NCBI GenBank assembly: GCA_014843695.1
Contig: CM026398.1
Coordinates: 16,542,664-16,606,663, forward strand
Length of the DNA: 64,000 nucleotides
Direction of reading: 5' to 3'
From: Archivesica marissinica
Lineage: Eukaryota; Mollusca; Bivalvia; Venerida; Vesicomyidae
Shown here piece by piece: positions 1 to 10,875 of the stretch. Each line of letters starts with the position of its first letter. Position 1 is the first letter of the stretch. The position numbers and the translations under genes are program-made. A model generated the notes under the pieces. It was not told where the DNA came from. It did not search any database and was given only the letters and a program-made list of their open reading frames with translations.

Positions 1-61
1 CATGTATGTCAACCTCGTGCTTAGCATATTCCATTACGCCTGCAGAAATCTCAAGGAACTC

Positions 62-1934
62 AGACACTTGGTAAGCAATTTAGACCCACGGTAAGGAACA
101 TAGACACTTTGTGTAAATTACGTGTTACGTAGACACTTGGTAATGGATGTAGACACTTGGTAAGGAATGTAGATACTTGGTAAGGAATGTAGACACTTGT
201 TAATGAATGTAGATACTTGGTTAGGAATGTAGACACTTGGTTAGGAATGTAGAAACTTGGTAAGCAATTTAGACCCACGGTAAGGAACATAGACACTTTG
301 TGTAAATTACGTGTTACGTAGACACTTGGTAATGGATGTAGATACTTGTTAATGAATGTAGACACTTGGTAAGGAATGTAGACACTTTGTAATTCATGTA
401 GACACTTGGTAAGGAATGTAGACACTTTGTAAGGAATGTAGACACTTTGTAAGGAATGTAGACACTTTGTAAGGAATGTAGACACTTGGTAAGGAATGTA
501 GACACTTGGTAAGGAATGTAGATACTTGGTAATGAATGTAGACACTTGGTAAGGAATGTAGACACTTTGTAATTCATGTAGACACTTGGTTAGGAATGTA
601 GACCCTTGGTAAGGAATGTAGACACTTGGTAAGGAATGTAGATACTTGGTAAGGAATGTAGACACTTGGTAATGGATGTAGATACTTGGTAATGAATGTA
701 GACACTTCGTAAGGAATGTAGACACTTTGTAATGCATGTAGACACTTGGTTAGGAATGTAGACACTTGGTAAGGAATGTAGACACTTGGTAAGGAATGTA
801 GACACTTGGTAAGGAAGGTAGATACTTGGTAAGGAATGTAGATACTTGGTTAGGAATGTAGACACTTTGTAAGGAATGTAGACACTTGGTTAGGAATGTA
901 GACACTTGGTTAGGAATGTAGACACTTGGTTAGGAATGTAGACACTTGGTAATGAATGTAGGCACTTGGTAAGGAATGTAAACACTTTGTAATAAATGTA
1001 AACACTTTGTAATAAATGTAGACACTTGGTTAGGAATGTAGACACTTTGTAAGGAATGTAGACCACTTGGTAAGGAATGTAGACACTTGGTAAGGAATGT
1101 AGACACTTTGTAATGAATGTAGACACTTGGTAAAGAATGTAGATACTTGGTAGGAAGGTAGACACTTGGTAAGGAATGTAGACACTTGGTAAGGTAAGGA
1201 ATGTAGACACTTGGTAAGGAATGCAGACACTTGGTAAGGAATGCAGACACTTGGTAAGGAGTGTCTACTTGGTAAGGAATGTAGACATTTGGTAAGGATG
1301 TAGACACTTGGTAAGGAATGTAGACACTTGGTAAGGAATGCAGACACTTTGTAAGGAATGTAAAACTTGGTAGGAATGTACACTTGGTAAGGAATGTACA
1401 CTTGGTAAGGAATGTAGACCTTGGTAAGGAATGTAGAAACTTGGTAAGGATGCAGACACTTGGTAAGGAATGCAGACCTTTGTAAGAATGTAGAAATTTG
1501 GTGTAAGGAATGCAGACATTTGGTAAGGAATGCAAACACTTTGTAAGGAATGCAGACACTTGGTAAGAATGTAGAAACTTGTAAGGAATGCAGACACTTT
1601 GTAAGGAATGCAGACAATTTGTAAGGAATGTAGACACTTGGTAAGGAATGCAGACACTTTGTAAGGAATGCAGACACTTGGTAGGAATGTAGAAACTTGG
1701 TAAGGAATGCAGACACATTGTAAGGAATGCAGACACTTTGTAAGGAAGTAGACACTTGGTACGGAATGCAGACACTTTGTAAGGAATGCAGACACTTTGT
1801 AAGGAATGTAGAACTTGGTAAGGAATGCAGACACTTGGTAAGGAATGCACACTGTAAGGAATGCAGACACTTTGTAAGGATGTAGACCTTTGTAAGGATG
1901 CAGACACTTGTAATGAATGTAGACACTTGGTAAG
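62..1934. repeat. 20-bp minisatellite carrying an ORC5 splice donor (copy A)
   Basis: About 90 imperfect copies of a 20-bp unit, AGACACTTGGTAAGGAATGT, fill the intron. The first unit overlaps the exon end (CAGACACTTG, then GTAAG), so every unit repeats the exon-intron junction. From about 1360 on, many units have lost one or more bases (for example GGTAGGAATG, AAGGATG), unlike copy B. Long open frames here (repeating [14 protein letters not shown] on the minus strand) are by-products of the repeat. Confidence 0.95.
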
Positions 1935-2087
1935 AAGCATCAACATAAGGTTTATGTACAATTCAATATTGCAGGTAGAAGATTGATGAATGTTTGAATG
2001 TATATGTACTTGATTTACCAATGACAAACTCAATTACATCTAACTTACCCTGATATGTTATGTAAACTTGATAATCGTAATTTCATC

Positions 2088-2262
2088 TACAGTCAAACCT
2101 GTCTTAATGGCCAGCCAAGGAATCACAGAAAGTGCTGCTTAGTGCAGGTGGCTGCTTAATAGAGGTCAAATGTATAGTAAAACAACATATGTAATCTTGA
2201 AACTGACTGCTTAATACAGGTTGGCTGCTAATAGAGGTGACCACTAATCAGGTTTGACTGTA
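2088..2262. mobile_element. MITE, ACAGTCAAACCTGT terminal-repeat family
   Basis: The element starts TACAGTCAAACCTGTCTTAA and ends CAGGTTTGACTGTA, its near-exact inverted complement. Inside are inverted modules reading GGCTGCTTAATAGAGGTC and ACAGGTTGGCTGC. TA at both ends fits a Tc1/mariner (pogo-like) non-autonomous element. Equivalent copies are at 12635, 45355, 53096, 59324 and, split by a SINE, at 17962. Confidence 0.85.
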
Positions 2263-2439
2263 TATATGTAGAGGATGTAAGTAAGCAGACACTTCATAAT
2301 GTATGTAGAACATTTCAACAGCTTTAGTGATTTATTAACTCAGTAATAGTAGAATGTTTCTGTGACCACCATTGTCGTATGTATTGTTGGTTTTTTTTCA
2401 GGTTGCTTTGAATTTTCAAGAAATATGTCCAGCCAATTA

Positions 2440-3607
2440 ATAGTGGAGAAGGTAACATTATGTTTAATTTAGTAGGGAGAAGGTAACATTATGCTTAATT
2501 AATAGTGGAGAAGGTAACATTATGTTTAATTTAATAGTGGAGAAGGTAACAATTATGTTTAATTTAGTAGTGGAGAAGGTAACATTATGTTTAATTTAGT
2601 AGTGAGAAGGTAACATTATGTTTAATTTAATAGTGGAGAATGTAACATTATGTTTAATTTAATAGTGGAGAAGGTAACATTATGTTTAATTTAGTAGTGG
2701 AGAAGGTAACATTATGTTTAATTTAGTAGTGGAGAAGGTAACATTATGTTTAATTTAGTAGTGGAGAAGGTAACATTATGTTTAATTTAGTAGTGGAGAA
2801 GGTAACATTATGTTTAATTTAGTAGTGGAGAATGTAACATTATGTTTAATTTAGTAGTGGAGAAGGTAACATTATGTTTAATTTAGTAGTGGAGAAGGTA
2901 ACATTATGTTTAATTTAATAGTGGAGAATGTAACATTATGTTTAATTTAATAGTGGAGAAGGTAACATCATGTTTAATTTAGTAGTGGAGAAGGTAACAT
3001 TATGTTTAATTAGTAGTGGAGAAGGTAACATTTGTTTAATTAGTAGTGGAGAAGGTAACATTAGTTTAATTAGTAGTGGAGAAGGTAACATTATGTTTAA
3101 TTTAATAGTGGAGAAGGTAACATCATGTTTAATTTAGTAGTGGAGAAGGTAACATTATGTTTAATTTAGTAGTGGAGAAGGTAACATTATGTTTAATTTA
3201 GTAGTGGAGAAGGTAACATTATGTTTAATTTAGTAGTGGAGAAGGTAACATTATGTTTAATTTAATAGTGGAGAATGTAACATTATGTTTAATTTAATAG
3301 TGGAGAAGGTAACATCATGTTTAATTTAGTAGTGGAGAAGGTAACATTATGTTTAATTTAGTAGTGGAGAAGGTAACATTATGTTTAATTTAGTAGTGGA
3401 GAAGGTAACATTATGTTTAATTTAGTAGTGGAGAAGGTAACATTATGTTTAATTTAATAGTGGAGAATGTAACATTATGTTTAATTTAATAGTGGAGAAG
3501 GTAACATTATGTTTAATTTAATAGTGGAGAAGGTAACATTATGTTTAATTTAATAGTGGAGAAGGTAACATTATGTTTAGTGGAGAAGGTAACATTATGT
3601 TTAATTT
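2440..3607. repeat. 32-bp minisatellite carrying an ORC5 splice donor (copy A)
   Basis: About 36 copies of a 32-bp unit made of AGTAGTGGAGAAG followed by GTAACATTATGTTTAATTT. The exon 2402-2451 ends AATAGTGGAGAAG and its intron begins GTAACATTATG, so the unit duplicates the exon's last bases plus the donor. Copy B has only about 10 units. Confidence 0.95.
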
Positions 3608-3726
3608 GCCCTGCTGCTATAAGCAGGGAGCAGACGAAGAGCCCAGGAAGCATAGTTTCCTTCCGAGGGTTAAAACTGTTATAAGCTCGGAATAAAGCGA
3701 AGCATTTGTCAGATAATTAAGATTTC

Positions 3727-4797
3727 TACATGTTGTCGGATCTTGTTGTTTACATTTTGTTGGATCTTGTTGTTTACATGTTGTCAGATCATGTTGTTTA
3801 CATGTTGTCGGATCCTGTTGTTTACATGTTGTCGGATCTTGTTGTTTACATGTTGTCGGATCTTGTTGTTTACATGTTGTCAGATCATGTTGTTTACATG
3901 TTGTCGGATCCTGTTGTTTACATGATGTCACATTCTGTCTGTTGTTTACATGTTGTCGGATCCTGTTGTTTACATGTTGTCACATCTTGTTGTTTACATG
4001 TTGTAGCATCTTGTTGTTTATATGTTGTCGGATCTTGTTGTTTACATGTTGTCACATCTTGTTGTTTACATGTTGTAGCATCTTGTTTACATGTTGTCGG
4101 ATCTTGTTGTTTACATGTTGTCGGATCTTGTTGTTTACATGTTGTAGCATCTTGTTGTTTACATGTTGTCGGATCTTGTTGTTTACATGTTGTCGGATCT
4201 TGTTGTTTACATGTTGTCGGATCCTGTTGTTTACATGTTGTCGGATTCTGTTGTTTACATGATGTCACATTCTGCCTGTTGTTTACATGTTGTCGGATCC
4301 TGTTGTTTACATGTTGTCACATCTTGTTGTTTACATGTTGTAGCATCTTGTTGTTTACATGTTGTCGGATCTTGTTGTTTATATGTTGTCGGATCTTGTT
4401 GTTTACATGTTGTCACATCTTGTTGTTTACATGTTGTCGGATCTTGTTGTTTAATGTTGTCGGATCTTGTTTTGTATAATGTTGTCGGATCTTGTGTTTA
4501 CATGTTGGCGTGGATCTTTGTTTGTTTGACATGTTGTCACATCTTGTTGTTTACATGTTGTAGCATCTTGTTGTTTACATGTTGTCGGATCTTGTTGTTT
4601 ACATGTCACATCTTGTTGTTTACATGTTGTCACATCTTGTTGTTTACATGTTGTAGCATCTTGTTGTTTACATGTTGTCGGATCTTGTTGTTTACATGTT
4701 GTCGGATCCTGTTGTTTACATGTTGTCACATTCTGCCTGTTGTTTACATGTTATCAGATCTTGTTGTTTACATGTTGTCAGATCTCTGTGTTTATGT
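3727..4797. repeat. 24-bp minisatellite before ORC5 exon (copy A)
   Basis: About 44 copies of a 24-bp unit, TTGTTGTTTACATGTTGTCG plus GATC, with variants TCACATC, TAGCATC and TCAGATC. It runs to within 5 bp of the T-rich acceptor at 4802. The unit length is a multiple of 3, so both strands stay open for long stretches (VVYMLSDL and CKQQDPTT repeats). These are not genes. Confidence 0.95.
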
Positions 4798-5091
4798 TTT
4801 AGCTACTGTGAGTGATACTAAGAAACTATGGAAGAACATCGAGCCACATTTAAAGAAGGCTTTGCACACGCTCTACTTGCGAGAAGTGTCGAGTTCCCAG
4901 TGGGAGAGGTACCAAAATGAGCTGGACACCGCAGACAGTGGTCTACAAGGTCTGTTGAATATGTGCACACATATATGTAGCACTTCCCGAGTTCATGTGT
5001 TACACATCCGAGTACATTTATGACATATCCAAGTTCATAGTGAAGTTGCAGTGGCCTTGCAAGTTCAAATCTTAGCTTACGTCTATATATT

Positions 5092-5108
5092 TAACCCTTA
5101 ACCTGCCA
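5092..5108 (+). mobile_element. First 17 bp of a piggyBac-like MITE, cut by the gap
   Basis: TTAACCCTTAACCTGCC is identical to the start of the intact MITE at 14911-15117 in copy B. The assembly breaks here. Confidence 0.7.
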
Positions 5109-6108
5109 NNNNNNNNNNNNNNNNNNNNNNNNNNNNNNNNNNNNNNNNNNNNNNNNNNNNNNNNNNNNNNNNNNNNNNNNNNNNNNNNNNNNNNNNNNNN
5201 NNNNNNNNNNNNNNNNNNNNNNNNNNNNNNNNNNNNNNNNNNNNNNNNNNNNNNNNNNNNNNNNNNNNNNNNNNNNNNNNNNNNNNNNNNNNNNNNNNNN
5301 NNNNNNNNNNNNNNNNNNNNNNNNNNNNNNNNNNNNNNNNNNNNNNNNNNNNNNNNNNNNNNNNNNNNNNNNNNNNNNNNNNNNNNNNNNNNNNNNNNNN
5401 NNNNNNNNNNNNNNNNNNNNNNNNNNNNNNNNNNNNNNNNNNNNNNNNNNNNNNNNNNNNNNNNNNNNNNNNNNNNNNNNNNNNNNNNNNNNNNNNNNNN
5501 NNNNNNNNNNNNNNNNNNNNNNNNNNNNNNNNNNNNNNNNNNNNNNNNNNNNNNNNNNNNNNNNNNNNNNNNNNNNNNNNNNNNNNNNNNNNNNNNNNNN
5601 NNNNNNNNNNNNNNNNNNNNNNNNNNNNNNNNNNNNNNNNNNNNNNNNNNNNNNNNNNNNNNNNNNNNNNNNNNNNNNNNNNNNNNNNNNNNNNNNNNNN
5701 NNNNNNNNNNNNNNNNNNNNNNNNNNNNNNNNNNNNNNNNNNNNNNNNNNNNNNNNNNNNNNNNNNNNNNNNNNNNNNNNNNNNNNNNNNNNNNNNNNNN
5801 NNNNNNNNNNNNNNNNNNNNNNNNNNNNNNNNNNNNNNNNNNNNNNNNNNNNNNNNNNNNNNNNNNNNNNNNNNNNNNNNNNNNNNNNNNNNNNNNNNNN
5901 NNNNNNNNNNNNNNNNNNNNNNNNNNNNNNNNNNNNNNNNNNNNNNNNNNNNNNNNNNNNNNNNNNNNNNNNNNNNNNNNNNNNNNNNNNNNNNNNNNNN
6001 NNNNNNNNNNNNNNNNNNNNNNNNNNNNNNNNNNNNNNNNNNNNNNNNNNNNNNNNNNNNNNNNNNNNNNNNNNNNNNNNNNNNNNNNNNNNNNNNNNNN
6101 NNNNNNNN
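5109..6108. other. Assembly gap, 1000 N
   Basis: Exactly 1000 unknown bases, a placeholder size. The gap begins exactly where similarity between copy A and copy B stops in the window. Confidence 1.
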
Positions 6109-6552
6109 ACAGTTGTGTATCTAGTGTTGCTATGCATGTTACTTGTTACCTGGTTATAAGTTGTTAAAGCTTGTTTCGCATTCGTTAATAAATAAAGTGT
6201 ATGCTTCCTACAGTTGTGTATCTAGTGTTGCTATGCATGTTACTTGTTACCTGGTTATAAGTTGTTAAGCTTGTTTCGCATTCGTTAATAAATAAAGTGT
6301 ATGCTTTCTACAGTTGTGTATCTAGTGTTGCTATGCATGTTACTTGTTACCTGGTTATAAGTTGTTAAAGCTTGTTTCGCATTCGTTAATAAATAAAGTG
6401 TATGCTTTCTACAGTTGTGTATCTAGTGTTGCTATGCATGTTACTTGTTACCTGGTTATAAGTTGTTAAAGCTTGTTTCGCATTCGTTAATAAATAAAGT
6501 GTATGCTTTCTACAGTTGTGTATCTAGTGTTGCTATGCATGTTTCTTGTTAC
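6109..6552. repeat. 102-bp satellite grown from a SINE tail
   Basis: About 4.3 near-identical units of about 102 bp start right at the gap edge. Each contains ATAAGTTGTTAAAGCTTG, TTCGCATTCGTT and AATAAATAAAGT. These are the 3' tail motifs of the SINE A family present just downstream at 6851-7093 (ATAAGTTGTTAAAACTTGCT, TTCGCAATCGTT, AAATAAA). The unit is therefore probably SINE-tail derived, and the gap may hide more of the array. Confidence 0.85.
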
Positions 6553-6850
6553 CGGTCGTTACAACAGTGTAGCTGATTTTAAGAAATAGGACATCAATAC
6601 TTTGCATGGTTCCCGCTGCCGGTCGCCAATTGCGACAAAAAACCAATACTAGCACTAAATTTTGTTTGCTTCAAATATTTGGCACAGCTTCTTTTTTATT
6701 TTGTGCAACATGTTTTGTCAAATACATGGCTTCAAATATTTATATGTGAACTATATTGCTGCTCTTGGGTTTGCTCCAAGATTTTCAAATTTCTCCATGT
6801 TTTTTCAATTGGCGACCAAGAAATCAGCCAGAGAGAACCCTCAGAGGCTT
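6553..6850. other. Intronic sequence, no gene seen
   Basis: Upstream ORC5 intron or flank. It has short open frames without similarity to anything I recognise and no clear repeat. Confidence 0.5.
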
Positions 6851-7093
6851 TCCGATTAGCGCAGTGGTTAGCGCGCTCGCTTCTCACTAATGCAACCCAG
6901 GTTCGATCCTCGGACAGGGAAGTATGTGAGATGGTACGGTGGTCGCCAGATCGGACAGGTGGGTTTTCTCCGGGTACTCCGGTTTCCTCCCACACGAATG
7001 ACTGCATTTACGCATTTATCCGCGCCAACGAGAGTGATTAATATAAGTTGTTAAAACTTGCTTCGCAATCGTTGTAAAATAAATAGTTTAAAC
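6851..7093 (+). mobile_element. tRNA-headed SINE, family A (full length)
   Basis: The head TCCGATTAGCGCAGTGGTTA gives a pol III A box, and GGTTCGATCCTCGG gives a B box. The body has GGTACGGTGGTCGCCAGATC and TCCGGGTACTCCGGTTTCCT. The tail is GAGAGTGATTAATATAAGTT, then AACTTGCTTCGCAATCGTTG and AAATAAATAG. The central CCGGGTACTCCGGTTTCCTC block resembles a conserved central domain I recall from invertebrate SINEs (possibly Nin-DC type, unverified). Confidence 0.85.
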
Positions 7094-7204
7094 CCTGCTT
7101 TGCTATCGTATAGCTATGATGTTGTTGATGTTTACTATAGACTGGCTTGAATATCTGTGTTGTGATGGTCTCCGAGATTGTGTGGGAGAAATATAGATTT
7201 GGTA

Positions 7205-7660
7205 CCGGCTTCCCGTGCCCCACCCCCCCAGCGAGCATCATTCACAGTTACCATGCGCCCGACCCGACCCCTAACGCCGCTTCGCCGGCCACCCCCCCCC
7301 CTCTTTGAGTTTCCCACCACATTCCGGTTTTTTCCTCTGACAGACACACCCGGCTCAAGCCACAGAATGTCGTCCCGCATCTGTCGTCCGTGGTCCCCCG
7401 CCGGCTGGTACTCCGGGCTCTCGGTTCGATCTCCCGTTGACCTAATAAAATGAACAGTCTTTCCGATGGGACGTGAAACCAAGGTGCGTGTGATGTGTCC
7501 ACCATGCTCGTAAACGAAACCCAGAGGCATGGGGGTCTCCTTGCACTCATAACTCCAACAACCCATACGAACTTCCCCCATCTTCCAGGAGGCGTCACTC
7601 ATGGGCCAACACCACCGGCAGGGCGGTTAGCGGACGAAAATAAAGGCTGCACCCCCCCCA
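7205..7660 (+). mobile_element. Diverged SINE C-like copy in a GC-rich, poly-C patch
   Basis: GGTTCGATCTCCCGTTGACC, TAATAAAATGAACAGTCTTT and CCGATGGGACGTGAAACC align with the plus-sense SINE C body (B box, then AACAGTCTTTCGGATGGGAC). CCAGGAGGCGTCACTCATGG matches its 3' part. The copy is old and shifted in base composition: the patch is far richer in C than its surroundings. Short open frames on both strands look incidental. Confidence 0.5.
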
Positions 7661-8000
7661 TGCTCACTCCCCTCACCACCCCACACCCCACCCCCACCCA
7701 CCCTCCCCTACCCCCCCCACACACACCACACCTAAAGCACCACACAGCACAGTCTGTGAACCACACTGTTCATCCATTTCTCTGATTACAGTAAATGTAG
7801 AACCACACTGTTCATCCATTTCTCTGATTACAGTAAATGTAAATATGATTTATGTACTGGCTAAGCCTGTCATTCATTTTGTGATGACAGCAAAGGTAAA
7901 ACAGAGATTGGACACCAGCCTCTCTGTCCATCTCATGTCATTCATATCCCAGAGTACATCAACGGTAAATTCAGATTTGAGACGATTTCTGTGACCCTTT
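7661..8000. repeat. C-rich tract and short tandem copies
   Basis: A C-rich tract (7640-7745) is followed by a 43-bp direct repeat containing CACTGTTCATCCATTTCTCT and GATTACAGTAAATGTA (about 7755-7845), with weaker copies to about 8000 (GTCATTCATTTTGTGATGAC). No gene is seen. Confidence 0.55.
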
Positions 8001-8014
8001 GTAATTAATTCATT

Positions 8015-9014
8015 TTGCTGAATACATCAAGGGTAATAGACAGATTCGATACCGGCTTTCGCATCGAGGACGCTATTCATAACGTAGATTTTAACATTGA
8101 CAATGTTCATGAAACTTTTATATCATTTGTAGCTCCTTTTGACCTATTTAAACCCAACGTTATTTTACAACTTCATGATAACCTGAAATCATATACTAAC
8201 CCGCTAATGTTTAGATCAAAATTAAATGAAATCAGAACCATGTTTTCAGATTATACACCAATATACACAGATGGATCTAAAGCCGGCAACAAAGTTGGCT
8301 GTGCTGCTGTCAGTAAATTACATAATTCTAAATTACGGCTATGATCATGCATCTATATTTTCAGCAGAAGTAGAGGCTATTGATTTAGCTTTGAATTTTG
8401 CTGATGCATCACGTGATAGAAAATTTATGATCATTTCAGATTCTTTATCTGTACTGCAATCAGTAGACAACATGAACATTAAAACTAAGACTAAACCTGT
8501 TATATATTGCTGGATACCAAGTCATATTGGTATTCGTGGCAATGAAATGGCTGATCAAAGTGCAAAAGATGCACTTAAACTAGACTGTATAAATTCTAAA
8601 ATACATGTACCATACACTGATGCTAGGCAATCGATTCTTTCTTACATTACTTCAAAATGGCAAACCACTTGGAATAACATACAATTCAATAAACTACAAC
8701 CAATTAAGCCAAACATTGGTAAATCATCTTTTATTTATCACTCCAACCGTAGAGAGGAAACAGTAATGTCACGGTTGAGACTTGGACATACCCGTTTCAC
8801 ACACTCATTTTTATTGAAAAGAGAGGATCCACCATGGTGTATACCATGCCATTCCTCTATAAATGTTGAACACATCTTAATTCACTGTGTAGATTTAGCA
8901 CTCATTCGCCGAAAATATTATACAGTTGTGACAATGAAGGAGCTTTTCGACACTGTTGATTTTAAATACATTATTGCATTTTTAAAAGAATCACATCTTT
9001 TCCATAAATTGTAA
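8015..9014 (+). pseudogene. Non-LTR retrotransposon remnant: RNase H C-terminal region, frameshifted
   Basis: Two overlapping frames make one broken polyprotein end. The first (8015-8344) carries PIYTDGSKAGNKVGCAAVS, an RNase H start with its catalytic Asp in YTDGS. The second (from about 8340 to 9014) continues DHASIFSAEVEAIDLALNFA (catalytic Glu), IISDSLSVLQSV (catalytic Asp) and CWIPSHIGIRGNEMADQSAK (conserved HxG...N.xAD block). A Cys/His tail, CIPCHSSINVEHILIHC, follows. This order is typical of I/Jockey-type LINEs. The frame changes near 8340 between SKLRL and DHASIF, and the reverse transcriptase and endonuclease are missing, so it is a dead 5'-truncated copy. GCGCGATATAACCTGAACTG, then GCCGTTAAACCAAATACTC (to about 9182), look like the element's 3' end. 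Confidence 0.85.
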
Positions 9015-9183
9015 AGTTTTACTAACATTTTACAACAGACGTTTTTTATCATTTTTACAGCTTGATAAATTTTGTTGCAATTGACCTTTCGTCATTACAA
9101 TTTTAATACATACAGTATGTTACAATATACTTAATCCGGCGCGATATAACCTGAACTGTGCGCCGTTAAACCAAATACTCACT
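9015..9183 (+). mobile_element. Probable 3' UTR and tail of the LINE remnant
   Basis: The sequence after the stop ends GGCGCGATATAACCTGAACT then GTGCGCCGTTAAACC and ACTCACTC. I recall GATATA...GCCGTTAAAC-type ends from I/Nimb-like LINEs of invertebrates, but this is unverified. It resembles the tail of SINE D (see 20726). Confidence 0.5.
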
Positions 9184-9313
9184 CCTGATGGTGTCTAGTG
9201 TCTAATGCATTAACCCATTATCAAACACAAGCATACAATCGTGATTCTTCTAGATGGAACTGGGTTAAATACTAAGGCAGATTGGTAGCAGAGAAATATA
9301 TGTTGCTATGTCA

Positions 9314-10478
9314 TACCGTACTTACTCGCCTATAAGACGGGTATATTTTCAGCTGATTTAAGGCTCAAACTCGGGATCCCGTCTTATAAGTGGGTCACAA
9401 AACATCGCCTAAAAATTGTCCGTCAAAATCGGCTGGTTCGGCGTTTTCTAAATGTCAGCCACCTATATATTTTTTTGGGCCAATTTGATCCCTTTTTATA
9501 CATTTTTTCACCGACTTTGGGTATTAAATGAACACCTTGGTAAATTAAAAATCGCGAAAGATTCTAGCCCTGGACAATTCTTAATTCAATAATTACTATT
9601 ATTAAAAAACTTCAGTCATTCACCAACGGGCAATGTAATTTCAGTTTTTCACACATGTGTCATAAAAATGGAAGCGAGGGAGCTAATTCTCTTTGATGTA
9701 ACTTACATATTTCTTTGATCTGTGCTGACAGCTGTGGAAACTAATGACATTTGTACAGGCCAAGTATATGTTAATTTTAGTTTTTTCTGAATTATGTACC
9801 AAACCTATACGGAATACAGGTTGAAAATATATTTTCCCTCGCTTTGATAACCCTACCATAACTATAAAATATTTCAATTCGCCGACGTCAGTTTGCAATA
9901 TTTGTTTTAAAACTCACTTTGAATATATGTGCCACTTTAAAAAAAAACTACCCGACGCAGTAACCAAAAGTAATCATATCAATTATCCCGGCCTAACTGG
10001 ACAAAACATCATATTTTGTTGATAATTTCACAAGTTTGTGTGACATTTCTAATTGTTTTTGTATTTTTAATTTATGTTTATTTACTGTCGCGACCGGTTT
10101 CCCATCTGAGCGACGGGCAGTTTACCTAACAACACCTGCGTATTGTAAATATGTAAATTTGTCGTGTCTAAGGTGATCTTATGCGGGCTAACCATTTAAT
10201 GATCGATCTGATTGGCTGTGTCTGTAAGAAAGGTTGTCCTTGTATAATTATGCCGTGGATTAATTTACATGTCGGATTTTTTGAGTAATTAGCAAAAAAA
10301 CATGTTATTGTTCACAAAAAAATCTTATGAATCAATTATCGGAAAATTTCTCCAACTCTTCATGTCAATTTTATCAACCCGTCTTATATGCGAGTGCATG
10401 CCAAATCCACAGATTACGGAACCAAAGTAGGGGGGTCGTCTTATAGGCGAGTCGTCTTGTAGGCGAGTAAGTACGGTA
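9314..10478. mobile_element. Non-autonomous DNA transposon with inverted terminal repeats, 1165 bp
   Basis: The left end reads TACCGTACTTACTCGCCTAT then AAGACGGG. The right end read on the minus strand is TACCGTACTTACTCGCCTAC then AAGACGAC, so the inverted repeats are about 27 bp, with TA at the outer edge. A further GTCTTATAGGCGAGTCG copy sits just inside the right end. No transposase-like reading frame is seen; the minus-strand frame at 9683-9898 has no recognisable motif. Confidence 0.8.
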
Positions 10479-10491
10479 ATTGTTATATTAT

Positions 10492-10680
10492 GTTATATTT
10501 CGGATTTTACGCCTGCATCAGCACCATTTTGGGCTATATCGCCGGCGGGCAGTTTACCTAACAACACCTTTCCTGGGCAGGCTCCAACGGTTAACCAGTA
10601 CTTTGGGTGCACCAACCTCCGTAAGAAACTGCCAACTTTTTCATATAAATGAGACACGGCCTGAGCGGGGCTCGAATAAT
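10492..10680 (-). mobile_element. SINE family D, minus strand, head truncated
   Basis: Reversed, it reads GAGCCCCGCTCAGGCCGTG, CATTTATATGAAAAAGTTGG, TTGGTGCACC, TAGGTAAACTGCCCGCCGGC, GATATAGCCCAAAATGGTGC. This matches the full copy at 20726-20990. It lies just upstream of ORC5 exon 10745. Confidence 0.8.
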
Positions 10681-10744
10681 TGTGCAAGTGTTTCAGAGTG
10701 CATACTTCATTCACCCGCCGTCATATACAACTCTCTTATTTCAG

Positions 10745-10875
10745 AGGAACTTGTGAGGATCATGTGCCAGGATTGTCCAGCAGAATATGCAGATGGATTC
10801 TACAACATGTATGTCAACCTCGTGCTTAGCATATTCCATTACGCCTGCAGAAATCTCAAGGAACTCAGACACTTG
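10745..10875 (+). CDS. ORC5: ORC5 exon a ([15 protein letters not shown] ... LKELRHL)
   Basis: The acceptor is CTCTTATTTCAG and the donor is CTTG|GTAAGC. The exon begins with two bases completing a codon from the missing upstream exon, then 43 codons ending phase 0. [16 protein letters not shown] and [10 protein letters not shown] align with human PPEYSADFYAAYINIL and CRDLKELRHL. The exon's last ten bases are the seed of the 20-bp intron minisatellite. Confidence 0.93.

Larger units (their letters stand above)
1..4949 (+). pseudogene. ORC5: Second, broken copy of three ORC5 exons (copy A)
   Basis: Three exons equivalent to the ORC5 exons at 10745-10875, 12957-13005 and 14623-14769 occur here at 1-70 (cut by the window edge), 2402-2451 and 4803-4949, in the same order with the same kinds of intron between them. 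The first ends ...RNLKELRHL and then a GT donor, and the third contains [19 protein letters not shown]; both match copy B. The middle exon is 50 nt instead of 49 because of one extra T in its TTTT run near 2414. This shifts the frame and gives an early TAA, so this copy cannot encode ORC5 as written. The introns carry the same three minisatellites with different copy numbers, and the 20-bp array shows many single-base losses. The copy stops at the N gap. The likely reading is an uncollapsed or poorly polished allele; a true partial tandem duplication is the alternative. Confidence 0.85.

Noticed and set aside
5091..6137. Long frames made of unknown residues, also at 32776-33828
   Set aside because: They span runs of N.
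6851..6925. tRNA genes (also near 15840, 20726, 41752, 61856 and others)
   Set aside because: A and B boxes are present, but each head continues into a shared SINE body and tail and lacks a clean cloverleaf, so they are SINE heads.
7135..7785. Overlapping Pro-rich and Gly-rich frames in the GC-rich patch
   Set aside because: Open on both strands because of C-rich composition; the sequence aligns with a diverged SINE C instead.
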